64,000 nucleotides of DNA, from NCBI GenBank assembly GCA_037349105.1, contig JAYJMM010000082.1, positions 1,364,001 through 1,428,000 of the forward strand, in the 5' to 3' direction. The stretch comes from Limnomonas spitsbergensis. Taxonomy: Eukaryota > Chlorophyta > Chlorophyceae > Chlamydomonadales. The notes below the pieces were generated by a model. The model was given only the letters and a program-made list of their open reading frames with translations, was not told where the DNA came from and did not search any database. Positions 51,480 through 61,747 of the stretch are shown one piece after another (the stretch's first letter is position 1; each line of letters opens with the position of its first letter). The translations under genes and the position numbers were made by a program.

Positions 51480-52221
51480 GGATCTTGCCTTATCAGCCTG
51501 ACCCAACAAATCCTGCTAAAGGTGTATGTGCTGTGGAGCTTGGAATTTCTTTTTGAGACAGCGGATCTGCCTTGGACAGCTAGAAATCACTGAGCAGAGG
51601 ATTTCTCATAGATATTCCAAGCCAATCCCTGCTTGAGCTGGGCGTGGCAACCCAGAAGCAGACGTAGCTTGAAGATTTGGCTGTGGGCTTATACACCCAT
51701 CAAATACTGCCTGTGTGATTGAAGATTGAGATCAGGTGGATCCAATCTGTCATCATGGACAGAAGTGAACTTGTGGATTGAAGATCCAAGTTTGAAATTT
51801 TTTGGTGGACCAGAGCATCCCCGCAGGACCACGAAGCTGAGCGGACACCACGCAAGAGGCTACATCCACGCAGGGCGTGTGACATCTAGAGCTGCCCAGC
51901 CAGAAAGGCGACGGAGGATTCCGCCAGGTTCTCATTGATTAGCAAGAAAAAGCAGGAAGGCAGAGCACTGTCCTGTTTTTTTTGCTGTACCTGTCGGCTT
52001 GACCTGACTGGCAAGCCCTCACCAGGCTGTGGAGTTATAAACCCAGTTGATAGTGCCTGTGCACCTGGACTTGCCTTTGTGGTGGAGTGCAAATTCCCAA
52101 GTGCTGACAGAAGTGGATCTAAGGATCAGTGATCAATGGATTGCTGAGGCTGAGATTTCAGTGGCCCAGAACTGTGTGAACTGTGTGAACTGAAAGGCAG
52201 GGCCTGGACTCAGAGCAGCAG

Positions 52222-55200
52222 ATGGCGCTTGAGGGAGAAGCGACGCGTATTTCTCGAGGGCTAGCAGGGATCGAGGATCCCGCAGCTTTGGGGTGCAAGG
52301 TGCCCAGTGCAGATCAAGCTTGGCCCGTTGAGAGGTCGCAGACCAGTGGCGCAAGTCGGGACAGTGGTCCAGAAGGCGCACCAGAGCAGGACTTGCCCAG
52401 TGGGGCAGGAGCCGCGCAACGAGTCAAGAACAAGCCCGATCACGGTGATCAAGGGGCAGGCACCTCGGCAGCCCCAGAGGGGGCAGCAGAGTGCGGGAGA
52501 GCAAGAGACCTAGGCAGTGGGCCAGAATACGCGACGCAGAAGAGGCTAATGAGAGTGGCAAGTGCTGCGCAGTGCGTTAAAAAGGAGAACGGGACGATGC
52601 CCCGTGGTGGAAGTCAGGTGATCAGGAAACCTGCAGATCTGCAGGCGGTGGGTGAAGCAAAAGCCGCCACTGCGGATTGGCCCCCAGTAAAAAGGAAGGA
52701 GGATCTGGCTCAGCCAAGAGGGTGGAACAGGCTAGGGCAGTGGGCCACTGGAGTGTGGAAAAGTGTGTGTGACGCAGAGCAGGCGGGGTTAAGCAGTCTG
52801 GCTGTGCTCCAGCAGCGCGCACCCTTGGAGGCATTGACCAGGTGTATGGAGCAGCCAGGTAATCAGGTGTCCCCCAACGGCTGGTCCATGTTTGATATCC
52901 TCAGCAGTGACAGTGAGCCAAGTCCCAGGCACCTGATCAACTGTATTACGGCAGAGAGTGCCAGCCCACCCAGGCAGGATAGCCTGGTAGCTAGCGAGCA
53001 GCTGCACCTGATCAACTGTATTACGGCAGAGAGTGCCGGCCCACCCAGGCAGGATAGCCCGGTAGCTAGCAAGCAGCTGCACCTGATCAACTGTATTACG
53101 GCAGAGAGTGCCGGCCCACCCAGGCAGGATAGCCCGGTAGCTAGCGAGCAGCTGCACCTGATCAACTGTGTTCCGATAGGGAATGCTTTTTCACCCAAAC
53201 CAGTGACCGGTGGCTGCGAGCCGGGCCAATTGCAGGTGCATGTGTCACGGCTGTGTTTGCCGAGGGAGGCAGCCCATGTGACACCTGTGGCGGCCGGTGG
53301 CTGTGAGCCAGGCCAACTGCAGGCGCAGGCGTCACGGCTGTGTTTGCAGATGGAGGCAGTTCCTGTGACACCTGTAGGGATCGGTGGCTGTGAGCCAGAC
53401 CAACTGCAGGTGCAGGCATCACGGCTGTGTTTGCAGAGGGAGGCAGTTCCTGTGAAAACTGTGGTGGCCGGTGGCTGCGAGCCAAGCCAACTGCAGGTGC
53501 ATGCGTCACGGCTGTGTTTGCAAATGGAGGCAGTTCCTGTGACACCTGTAGGGATCGGTGGCTGTGAGCCAGGCCAACTGCAGGTGCAGGCGTCACGGCT
53601 GTGTTTGCAGAGGGAGGCAGTTCCTGTGAAAACTGTGGTGGCCGGTGGCTGCGAGCCAAGCCAACTGCAGGTGCAGGCGTCACGGCTGTGTTTGCAGAGA
53701 GAGGCAGTTCATGTGACACCTGTAGGGATCGGTGGCTGTGAGCCAGACCAATTGCAGGTGCATGCGTCACGGCTGTGTTTGCCGAGGGAGGCAGCCCATG
53801 TGACACCTGTGGCGGCCGGTGGCTGTGAGCCAGGCCAACTGCAGGTGCATGCGTCACGGCTGTGTTTGCAGAGGGAGGCAGTTCCTGTGACACCTGTAGG
53901 GATCGGTGGCTGTGAGCCAGACCAACTGCAGGTGCAGGCATCACGGCTGTGTTTGCAGAAGGAGGCAGTTCCTGTGAAAACTGTGGTGGCCGGTGGTTGT
54001 GAGCCAGGCCAACTGCAGTTGCAGGCGTCACGACGGTGCTTGCAGAGGGAGGCAATTCATGTGACACCTGTAGGGATCGGTGGCTGTGAGCCAGGCCAAC
54101 TGCAAGTGCAGGCGTCACATTTGTGTTTGTCGAGGGAGGCAGCCCATGTGACACCTGTGGTGGCCGGCGGCTGCGAGCCGGACCAACTGCATCCGTGGGA
54201 GCAGAAGCTGAACCAACAGGTGGCTGAGGGACCAGTTGGACCAAGTGAGGTTGAGGACCACGAGCACAGGCAGGCGCCGGTGCTGGTGCAGATGCACCAG
54301 CCAGAAGAGGATGGGCCTGTCACACCACCAGTGACAGCAGCTCCAGGAGGGGTCCAGGTGCCAATATCAGAACCAGGGGCGGCCCAGCAGGCCAGCAAAC
54401 AGCTGGAGGCGGCAGAGAATCCTGAGGGGTCAGAGGAGCAGGGAATCTCCATACCCATGCTGAGGGAAAAGGTGAACTGGTACCAGCAGAAGCTCAAAGG
54501 AATGGCCAGGCAGCTGTGGATGGCCAGGCAGCCAGGGATTGCCTGGCAGATGAGAATGACCAGGCAGCTGAGGATGATGAAGCGTCGCTTGGCAAAGAAA
54601 CTGCAGACGCTGTTGCCACAAGACAGGGCAGCTGACAGTGACGTGGAGGAAGCTAGGAGCAGCAGGTCTCCGGTGCCAGCACCCGTGAACAACAGCAGCA
54701 GCAGGAATGTGTGCATGGTAGCATTCCCTGCTGCGGTGCCTGCAGATGTGGAGCTGGCCAGGCTCTGGGAGGATTGCGCAACAGGTGACCGTCAGCAGCA
54801 GATGGACACCCGCAATGCCATGCGTCAGGCCATGAGGTATTACCCCGGAAGAGTATGCATGTTCTGCGGGTTCGAGTGCGAGCACAGCGACAGTGCATGT
54901 GAGCACCTCATGGATGTCAACATCCAGAGGGGGCTGGAGCCGGGTGAGGACCCGGCTGAGGCCAGTGATGCAGAGATCAAGCGCGAGGGAGCTGAGATCA
55001 AGCCTGCTGTGACCAGGCAGGCCCCGCAGAGCAGCAAAGAACCACAGGAAAAGTCAGCTGTACCGGTGGGAAAGCCGTGGGCTGACCTAATATCTGAGGA
55101 AGAGCTGCCTGATCCGATACAAGAAGAGAAGGGGCGGCAGCCAGTGACAGGGCTGCGCCCAAGGCAGCCAATGCAACCACGCAGGGTGCCGGTTCAAAGA

Positions 55201-57780
55201 GGGGCGGGATCCACAGTTTACGGGACGCCGCTGTCCAAGTTTACGCCCAGTGTGGGCAGACCTGTGCAGACACCCAAGGAGGGATCTAGCAGCCAGATGC
55301 GAGCAGGCGGCAGCCACAAGGAAATCCTGCGCGGATTTTATCAAGGTACAGCACAGGCGCAGGATACCAGACCTAGAGAGCCAGAGCGCGCCGGGACTGG
55401 GGGAGTAGTGTGCGGCAATGAGGAGTCAGAAGGACCGATCGGTTGGGCAGGAATTTTGCAGTGGGCAACAGACCTGTGGAAGCAAGTTTGCTCCAGGACG
55501 TTCTTGCATTTCCAGGACCAGGTCACAGCCATTGAGGAGTTCAAGGCCCATCATCTGAGGGGATGGGCAACAAAGGCCATGCTGGGTATCCCCCACACAG
55601 GGCAGGACAGGGCGACGCTGTTAAGCGCCCTTGGACAGGTATCCAAGGGAAGGGCTGGACGCGAAGCAGCCCTGGCTGTTAAGGCCTTCGCAGATGAGTG
55701 GTGCAATGAGGTAACAGGAAATCAGGTGGAACCGGGATCCGAGCCGGAAGATGAGGAGGACCAGGTATGGGAAGGATTTGAAACAGCGGGGCAGCGGCCT
55801 GAGGAGCTCAGGGAAGTCCAAAGGTGGCAGCAGCAAGCAAGAACCGCGCCAACCCCAACACTCAGATCTGAGGTTTTTGAGGTCAGCAGCGAGCCAAGCC
55901 TCAGGGGGCGGCCAAGGGGCAGGGAAGAGCCCAGGGCCAGTAGCCCAGCCGCCAGCGAAAGGGCGGAGTTGACTCGCCGATCGCTGGCCAGGATGGCTGA
56001 GCAAGGCGTAGCAACGCGCAGAGCAAACAGGCAAGAGTCTTATGCACTCCTGCGCATAATCGAGGACAAAGAGAACACATGCCAGGAAACCCAGGTGGAG
56101 TACATCGAGGAGTCCCTGAGGAAAAGGCAGGAGGGCGCAGCAAGAGGAACACAACAGGACGAGCCTGCAGGCAGTGTGCGCAGCAGTGGACCAAGAAGGC
56201 AGGAAACCAGAGAGGAAACGCATTCTGTTTCCTGCGTCAGGAATTACACAGGAGGGAAACAGCCAAGCTGGCAGAGCCAGGAGCCGCCCAGGGGGCAGGC
56301 AGACGGCAGGGAACAGCCAAACTGGCAGAGCCAGGAGCCACCCAGGGGGCCGGCAGAATACGGCAGGAGGACACAGCCAGGCGAGCCAAGCCAGAAGCCG
56401 CCCAGGGGGCAGGCAGAATCCGGCAGAGGATCACAGCCTCGGGAGTCTGGCCCAGAGGAGAGAAAAAGCAGAGATGAGGCTGATCAGCCGCCACCCGAGA
56501 GGAGCAGAGGCTCCGCGAGCGGGGCCGGCAGACAGTCGTCCGGGGGCGGACAAGCCCAGGATGGGGCTGGCCGCAGAAACAGCCAGTACCAGCGCAATCG
56601 CAGCCCATCAGGGGGCGACAGTAGCAGATCTGGATCAGATTCCAGTTTAGACGAGTCGGGGTCAGGTGGAGCGGACAGGCGCGGGCCAAGGGCCAGGCGG
56701 GAGTCCAGCGACCAGGAAATGAAGAGGCTCGATAGGGAGCAGGCAAGGATGAACATGCAGCTGCTGCAGCAGATGGTCCTGCAGCTGGCAGGGGTGGCCA
56801 AATATACCAAAATCCCAGCTATCCAAGGCAACGTGCCGGTGTTGGATATGTCACACCCAGGCGCGGTTGCAGCCAAGAAATATTGCCAAGCGTGTGGCTA
56901 TTGGGGATCACACAACAGACTGGCGCTGTCGGATGAACCACCGGCGCTGGCCGTGGTGGCAGGGGAAATTGTTGGATCCTGCCAGTCACCCTCGGCCATG
57001 GCCATGCTCGTGGGATCCCTGGCCAGGTTGTGGAACAACAAGCCTGCCAGTGTGGGGCCGTTGATGGTGGCCATCAGGGCAGCGCCCCATGCAGGGGACA
57101 GGGCCACCAAGGAGGTGGAAAGGATCAGAGGGCAGTGGGCCGCTCCAGCAGAGGAGCAGTTCTGTGAGGTTTCCCTGCTTACCCTGTGGATCAGGGTGGT
57201 AAAGGAGGAGGTGGGGAAGCCGACCTCGGATGAGAGATCCGCGATCACCAACCTCAAGCTGGGAGTCACGACCACCTTGGATCCAGAGGTCAAGCCAGAG
57301 GAGACAGTGGAGGCGTTTGCGCACAGAGTCCTGTCCACAGCAGAGTTGCTGCATATCTCCAGGGATGCAGTGGACTACTTTGGCAGAAGGCACTCGGTCT
57401 CGCACATGTTCTATGAGGGGCTGCCAGTGGCCACCAGGGTCAAGCTGAGCAAGTTCGTGATCACTGTGCCAGGGTACTTGTGCATGACCGATGAGGAGCA
57501 GATCACTGTGCTGACGCAGCAGGTGGTGCTGTGGGAGAAGTTCGCCCTGGAAATGGGGGACCTGATGGTCACAGATCACAGGCCTACGGCAGAAGAGGAG
57601 AATGAGATGGAAGAGGCAGAAGAGGAGAATGAGATGGAAGAGGAGGAAGAGGCGGATGAGGAGGAGGAGGCGCGAGAGGCTTCTTGGAGGAAGAGACTTT
57701 TTGGAGAAAGATATTCCTTGGATGAAGAGAAGCCAATGTCACCCAGCGAGCGGTCCATAAATGGGCCAAGGTGGCGCTAG
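52222..57780 (+). CDS. Gag-like protein of the LTR element, 1852 residues
   Basis: Single uninterrupted frame between the LTRs, called gag-like from position and composition. Residues about 237-315: three 25-26 residue repeats (LHLINCITAESAGPPRQDSP). About 330-660: eleven full and one partial 29-residue repeats (GGCEPGQLQVQASRLCLQRE then AVPVTPVGI), period 87 bp. About 740-810: basic Arg/Trp-rich WMARQPGIAWQMRM. At 879-895: Cys/His cluster CMFCGFECEHSDSACEH (Cys879, 882, 886, 893; His888, 895), a possible metal-binding knuckle placed mid-protein. About 1350-1420: QSQEPPRGQAD-type repeats. About 1500-1790: the most globular part (KYTKIPAIQGNVPVLDMSHP ... FCEVSLLTLWIRVV ... FYEGLPVATRVKLSKFV), resembling a capsid-like gag core. 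The end is Glu-rich. No protease motif or RT. The intact frame with young LTRs suggests it may still be expressed and mobilised in trans. Confidence 0.75.
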   Translation: MALEGEATRISRGLAGIEDPAALGCKVPSADQAWPVERSQTSGASRDSGPEGAPEQDLPSGAGAAQRVKNKPDHGDQGAGTSAAPEGAAECGRARDLGSGPEYATQKRLMRVASAAQCVKKENGTMPRGGSQVIRKPADLQAVGEAKAATADWPPVKRKEDLAQPRGWNRLGQWATGVWKSVCDAEQAGLSSLAVLQQRAPLEALTRCMEQPGNQVSPNGWSMFDILSSDSEPSPRHLINCITAESASPPRQDSLVASEQLHLINCITAESAGPPRQDSPVASKQLHLINCITAESAGPPRQDSPVASEQLHLINCVPIGNAFSPKPVTGGCEPGQLQVHVSRLCLPREAAHVTPVAAGGCEPGQLQAQASRLCLQMEAVPVTPVGIGGCEPDQLQVQASRLCLQREAVPVKTVVAGGCEPSQLQVHASRLCLQMEAVPVTPVGIGGCEPGQLQVQASRLCLQREAVPVKTVVAGGCEPSQLQVQASRLCLQREAVHVTPVGIGGCEPDQLQVHASRLCLPREAAHVTPVAAGGCEPGQLQVHASRLCLQREAVPVTPVGIGGCEPDQLQVQASRLCLQKEAVPVKTVVAGGCEPGQLQLQASRRCLQREAIHVTPVGIGGCEPGQLQVQASHLCLSREAAHVTPVVAGGCEPDQLHPWEQKLNQQVAEGPVGPSEVEDHEHRQAPVLVQMHQPEEDGPVTPPVTAAPGGVQVPISEPGAAQQASKQLEAAENPEGSEEQGISIPMLREKVNWYQQKLKGMARQLWMARQPGIAWQMRMTRQLRMMKRRLAKKLQTLLPQDRAADSDVEEARSSRSPVPAPVNNSSSRNVCMVAFPAAVPADVELARLWEDCATGDRQQQMDTRNAMRQAMRYYPGRVCMFCGFECEHSDSACEHLMDVNIQRGLEPGEDPAEASDAEIKREGAEIKPAVTRQAPQSSKEPQEKSAVPVGKPWADLISEEELPDPIQEEKGRQPVTGLRPRQPMQPRRVPVQRGAGSTVYGTPLSKFTPSVGRPVQTPKEGSSSQMRAGGSHKEILRGFYQGTAQAQDTRPREPERAGTGGVVCGNEESEGPIGWAGILQWATDLWKQVCSRTFLHFQDQVTAIEEFKAHHLRGWATKAMLGIPHTGQDRATLLSALGQVSKGRAGREAALAVKAFADEWCNEVTGNQVEPGSEPEDEEDQVWEGFETAGQRPEELREVQRWQQQARTAPTPTLRSEVFEVSSEPSLRGRPRGREEPRASSPAASERAELTRRSLARMAEQGVATRRANRQESYALLRIIEDKENTCQETQVEYIEESLRKRQEGAARGTQQDEPAGSVRSSGPRRQETREETHSVSCVRNYTGGKQPSWQSQEPPRGQADGREQPNWQSQEPPRGPAEYGRRTQPGEPSQKPPRGQAESGRGSQPRESGPEERKSRDEADQPPPERSRGSASGAGRQSSGGGQAQDGAGRRNSQYQRNRSPSGGDSSRSGSDSSLDESGSGGADRRGPRARRESSDQEMKRLDREQARMNMQLLQQMVLQLAGVAKYTKIPAIQGNVPVLDMSHPGAVAAKKYCQACGYWGSHNRLALSDEPPALAVVAGEIVGSCQSPSAMAMLVGSLARLWNNKPASVGPLMVAIRAAPHAGDRATKEVERIRGQWAAPAEEQFCEVSLLTLWIRVVKEEVGKPTSDERSAITNLKLGVTTTLDPEVKPEETVEAFAHRVLSTAELLHISRDAVDYFGRRHSVSHMFYEGLPVATRVKLSKFVITVPGYLCMTDEEQITVLTQQVVLWEKFALEMGDLMVTDHRPTAEEENEMEEAEEENEMEEEEEADEEEEAREASWRKRLFGERYSLDEEKPMSPSERSINGPRWR

Positions 57781-58981
57781 GCTTCCAACAAAGAGGAGGA
57801 GTCAGCCCTTGCGGAGCTTACCGAGACCTGAGGCCGAGCCCAGAGCGGCAAGGCCGCTGAGCACGTGACGTTACCCACGCCGTAACTGGCAATGGGCGGG
57901 CAGGCGCCTACAGAGCAGAAAATGCAGACGCAGAGCGGCTTGTCCTAAGTAACCGGCAGGCAGTGGGCCGGCAGCCAGCGGACCGAAGACGGAAGATGCA
58001 GGATTGGAGTTAAAGCTATCGCAGCAACATAGTGAAAATTTGTTTCTCAAACACCGTAGCAGCAAGGCTACGGTAGTACATATGTTATGAAGATGATGAG
58101 CGAGGAGAATTAGTCAACTCGGGCGATGATAACACAGCAGGGGGCGGATCACGCTGCTACGGCGCACATTTCCTGTGGCCATTGAAGACCAGGCGGCTAT
58201 GGCGCAGTGGGGCGAGAGCAGCGGTTGTTCTTAGCTTAACCTGATAACTTTGAAAATTTCTCTGTTTGCTAGCCAGTAGTGGGCTAAACAGCCTGGATTT
58301 GTAGGATTCTGCGCGTTGCGCATCAGCTGAGACTCTGTGGATTTTTTCTTTTGAAGAAGGCCTGAACCAGGCAGATTTGCTGAGACAATTTGAGCTTCTA
58401 CGTACATATTTTCCAGAAGTTTAAAGATTCTGATTTCTGATGGTTTCTGATGATTTCTGATGCTTTCTGATGGTTGCTGAGGGTTTCTGATGGGTTCTGA
58501 CCCTTTATTGCCTGCAACCAAGCATGACACTGGTGACGGTACCGGATTCTGTGTGCCCCGATCAGGCCGGAGAGAGGTCAGGGTCCCAGAACCGTGGGTG
58601 GACCTAGGGTCCGCCACGGGTTTCAGTGAATTTTTTCTTTGGTGAATTTCCTTGTGTGAATGTCCTGCAGCACATTTCCTGCAGTGGATTTTCTTCAGGG
58701 GATTTTTTTTACCGACTGGCTGGATTGCAGTCAGATGTTTAGGAGGCTTCAGTGTTAGGGAACTAACAAGTTCTGGGCGTACAGATTTTGCTTTGAAAAC
58801 AGCCTGAACCAGGCTGATGTGTGTATATAGCCTGAACCAGGCAGATGCGGGGGACGGCCTGAACCAGGCAGATTTGCTTTGATATTTTGATCTTCTGAGG
58901 TGTACATATTGCCAGAAGTTTCTTTCTTTCAGTACCGACCCCTTTTTCCGGCTCCCAGCGCATGCCCTTTAGGCTTAACGC
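57781..58981 (+). other. 3' non-coding part of the LTR element
   Basis: No frame. GCCTGAACCAGGC, a small perfect hairpin followed by AGAT or TGAT, occurs four times (near 58361, 58802, 58831, 58857). 58437-58502 is a short TTTCTGATGG-type tandem repeat. Two roughly 70-bp segments (about 58360-58430, 58857-58922) are duplicates. Confidence 0.6.
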
Positions 58982-58999
58982 TGAGGAGCGGGGGGCGAG
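58982..58999 (+). promoter_or_regulatory. Candidate polypurine tract
   Basis: TGAGGAGCGGGGGGCGAG is purine-rich with few pyrimidines and ends exactly where repeat S begins with TGAAGTAG. In LTR elements the polypurine tract sits directly before the 3' LTR. Confidence 0.5.
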
Positions 59000-59240
59000 T
59001 GAAGTAGTAGGGGCGGTACCCACAAGACAGGGACACCCAGACATTACCCCTAGGCAGAGAGACTTCCTGCTAGGGCCGAACCTTACAGTAGCCAGTTAAC
59101 AGCTCTTGTCTGAAGTACAAGGAGTCTGTGTGTACGGTAATGTACCGTGTTTATGAGTAGAAGGACACTTCTCTAAGGCACCTTTACCGGAGATTCCGGA
59201 GTTTACCATATTGGCACGTTTACTGCTTTATGGTGCGACA
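59000..59240 (+). repeat. Segment S, first copy
   Basis: Begins TGAAGTAGTAGGGGCGG and ends GGTGCGACA; repeated at 59888-60128 with no visible difference. TG...CA ends are LTR-like. It is followed by GC and then the right X. Confidence 0.88.
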
Positions 59241-59242
59241 GC

Positions 59243-59885
59243 TGTCACAGTATATTACCGTATACGTGACAGAACCGTTTAGACCGCAGTTAGCGGCCGC
59301 GGAGCCTCCGCAGCTTATCTGCGGAGTCTCCGGATTTGAACTGAGACCCAGAATCCCGCTTAAGTGTGAAGTGTAGCAGATTTCCCGTACTCAGTAAATA
59401 GGGCTTGCCGGGACCTTTGAATCCCGGCTTGCACGCTTGACACTTACTTCGTTCCTTTTAAGTGGACAGGCCTCTAATTGTAATCAGCAACGGCTATCAT
59501 CCCAAGATATACCCTGTGAATACCAATAACGCCAGTACCACGAAGGCACGAAGACGATCAAGCCAGGTTCAGCCTCAGAGCCGACATAGCAACCTAGTCA
59601 TCCTCAGCTAGATGCCCAGCCCGACCTGGGACACCGCCCGCAGTCTACGGCTACGACATCCCCCGCTTCACGCGGTGAGTGACTCAGCGACCCGTCAGAT
59701 CAGCTATCTGAAGGGCCAGTAGTTAAGCTTTACAAGTGACCAGCTCCGTGTCTGTCATCTAGAAGTTCCAGCCACAGCTTAACGCGCTGCGCATCCGCGG
59801 CCAGTGTGTAGTCACTGAGTCCGCCCGTAGGCGTCCGCCACTATGTGGGGAAGAAGTCCGCCACGGACCTGAAGCAAACCTCTCG
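59243..59885 (+). repeat. LTR segment X, right copy
   Basis: Same as 50814-51456. Followed by AG and then the second S instead of the sequence that follows the left X. Confidence 0.88.
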
Positions 59886-59887
59886 AG

Positions 59888-60128
59888 TGAAGTAGTAGGG
59901 GCGGTACCCACAAGACAGGGACACCCAGACATTACCCCTAGGCAGAGAGACTTCCTGCTAGGGCCGAACCTTACAGTAGCCAGTTAACAGCTCTTGTCTG
60001 AAGTACAAGGAGTCTGTGTGTACGGTAATGTACCGTGTTTATGAGTAGAAGGACACTTCTCTAAGGCACCTTTACCGGAGATTCCGGAGTTTACCATATT
60101 GGCACGTTTACTGCTTTATGGTGCGACA
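59888..60128 (+). repeat. Segment S, second copy
   Basis: Same as 59000-59240. Its end abuts CTTGTCACG of the flank, giving the right-hand CTTG. Confidence 0.88.
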
Positions 60129-60132
60129 CTTG

Positions 60133-60478
60133 TCACGCCTCTAGCGTATGGGCAAACTCTTGGGTGGGAGAATTTGCCTTTTGGTAGGTGGGAAGACTGG
60201 ATTGCTGGCCACATGTTCTCCAGACCACCGAACTAACGCTATGGACCTATCAAGGTTTGCTCTAGAATTTTATCAGTTGTTAATGCCAGCTAAATGTGTG
60301 TCATGAAGCGCAAAAAATTGTACACCGAATCTTGAATTTAGGGAGGATGAGCTTCGTACGATAAATTGATCGGCCTTGATACACATGGACTTTTTTCAGA
60401 GTTTAACCTGAATCTCCAAAATTCCATAAGGGATGAGGATATGGAATAGATGGATGGGCCGATGGGGCTTTGTAGGGT
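60133..60478. other. Spacer between LTR element and LINE
   Basis: No feature supported. It ends at the target duplication of the following LINE. Confidence 0.35.
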
Positions 60479-60496
60479 ATATGAATGTGATTCTGC

Positions 60497-61482
60497 AAGA
60501 TGCAGTCCAGCCTGCTTCAGCACTTGCGCCAGGCTGTGGGGCTACCCGCATCAGCCGCCAGCTGGGTGGTCCTGAGAGAGCTGCAGATCCAGCCATTACA
60601 GCGAGATTGGTGGACCCATATCTTCCGCTTCTACATTGCAGTGGTAGCACCAGCGGCACAACAAGACAGCCCTCTATTGGCTGAAGCCATGGCAGCAGAT
60701 ATGCAGCTTGCAGTCAGCCAGGGCACTTGAGGACGCACCTGGTGCTCTGATCCGCTGAGCGCACTGAGGGAGCTAGAGCGGGGGGCAGCCGCCCTCAAAT
60801 TGCGCAAAGCAGCAGCTGACCTACAGCGCCTACCTGTCACCTCTTGGCACTTGTGGACGCAGCCCACGAGCGGGTGCAGCTGGACACAGGCGGCGTGGGG
60901 GACCCCAGGGACCCTACCACTGAGGAAAGGTCTGCGGCGAACTACCGCGCCTGGTTTCGGCCCGCGGCGGGCGCTGTGCTGTCGCAAGCCAGGAGCCGAA
61001 CCAGCACAAAAGGAGTGAGCATGCGTGCACAAAATTGACACTGCGGCTCGGCGCGATCGGCACGGCTGATACTAGAGGACGGCGCAGCAGTCAGCGGCGA
61101 GAGGCACGCTGCTGCCAACGATGCTGGACAAGGGATGATGGCCAGCATGTAGAGGAGGTAATGCATGCTTGCTTCAAATGTGCCAGGGAGCAGTTAAGGG
61201 TACAGGGGTGGGCAGGTCCCCTGTGCGGTGCCACAAACTTCCACCAAGTGCACCAGGCCGAGCTGGGGTGGGCTGCAATTGTTTTTGTGGACGCTGTTGT
61301 AGGCATTGTTGAGGGCTAGTTTGTAGAGGAGCTGACGTGTCGGACTTGTTTGCCTGACCGGCCTTTCTTTTTGTTCCTTTTTCCCCTCTTCCTTTCAGTT
61401 TCCTCTTTTCTCCCATCTGGACAGTTGGGCGCCTGCACGGCCGAGCTTTCTTGAGCGGGCTCAGAGGTGTAACGTCATTGAC
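60497..61482 (+). mobile_element. LINE copy with 18-bp target-site duplication
   Basis: 5'-truncated copy beginning within the region after RT (LRQAVGLPASAASWVVLREL, WWTHIFRFYIAVVAPAAQQD), then ALVDAAHERVQLDTGGVGDP, the knuckle CCQRCWTRDDGQHVEEVMHA / CFKC, GWAGPLCGATNFHQVHQAEL, GIVEG-stop, and the 3' UTR with tail to 61482. ATATGAATGTGATTCTGC at 60479-60496 recurs with two mismatches at 61483-61500. Several frameshifts and stops make it inactive. Confidence 0.88.
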
Positions 61483-61689
61483 ATACGAATGTGATTGTGC
61501 GCAGAGTTTGGGAAAGAATGTAGGTTTGTTTATCTTTCAAACCATGATGAAAGGGGAGAATAGTCTCAAAACGCTGCTTAACTAAGCAGACTCGCGCCTA
61601 ATTTTGCAGGTAGTGCCCAACCTAAATTATTTGCACCCACCTCATGTTTTTTTCTCCTGCTCTCTATATGTATGGGGTTTACCTATGCC

Positions 61690-61747
61690 ACAGGCGCCCA
61701 TGTGGTTGAGCCTTTTGAGCAGGGCCCAGAGGTGTACCGTCATTGAC
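61690..61747 (+). mobile_element. LINE tail fragment
   Basis: CAGGCGCCCATGTGGTTGAG, CCTTTTGAGCAGGGCCCAGA and GGTGTACCGTCATTGAC. Only the terminal block remains. Confidence 0.7.

Larger units (their letters stand above)
50814..60128 (+). mobile_element. Gag-only LTR retrotransposon with permuted repeats
   Basis: Two 643-bp repeats X (50814-51456, 59243-59885) that look identical flank a 5.6-kb gag-like frame. A second repeat S of 241 bp occurs at 59000-59240 and 59888-60128. The order is X, internal, S, X, S. The whole block starts TGTCACAG and ends GCGACA, with CTTG directly outside both ends (50810-50813, 60129-60132), consistent with a 4-bp target duplication. A purine-rich tract (58982-58999) precedes the first S, as a polypurine tract precedes a 3' LTR. 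No protease, integrase or reverse transcriptase frame is present, so the copy is non-autonomous. Identical X repeats imply recent insertion. It inserted about 175 bp after the kinase relic. Confidence 0.8.

Noticed and set aside
53162..54244. 360-codon open frame on the minus strand with a regular repeat
   Set aside because: It is the antisense shadow of the 87-bp repeat array in the gag-like frame. A repeat whose period is a multiple of three keeps other frames open.
50814..60128. Search for reverse transcriptase, integrase or protease in the LTR element
   Set aside because: No frame outside the gag-like ORF exceeds a shadow, and no catalytic motif (such as YxDD or DTG) appears in the expected places.
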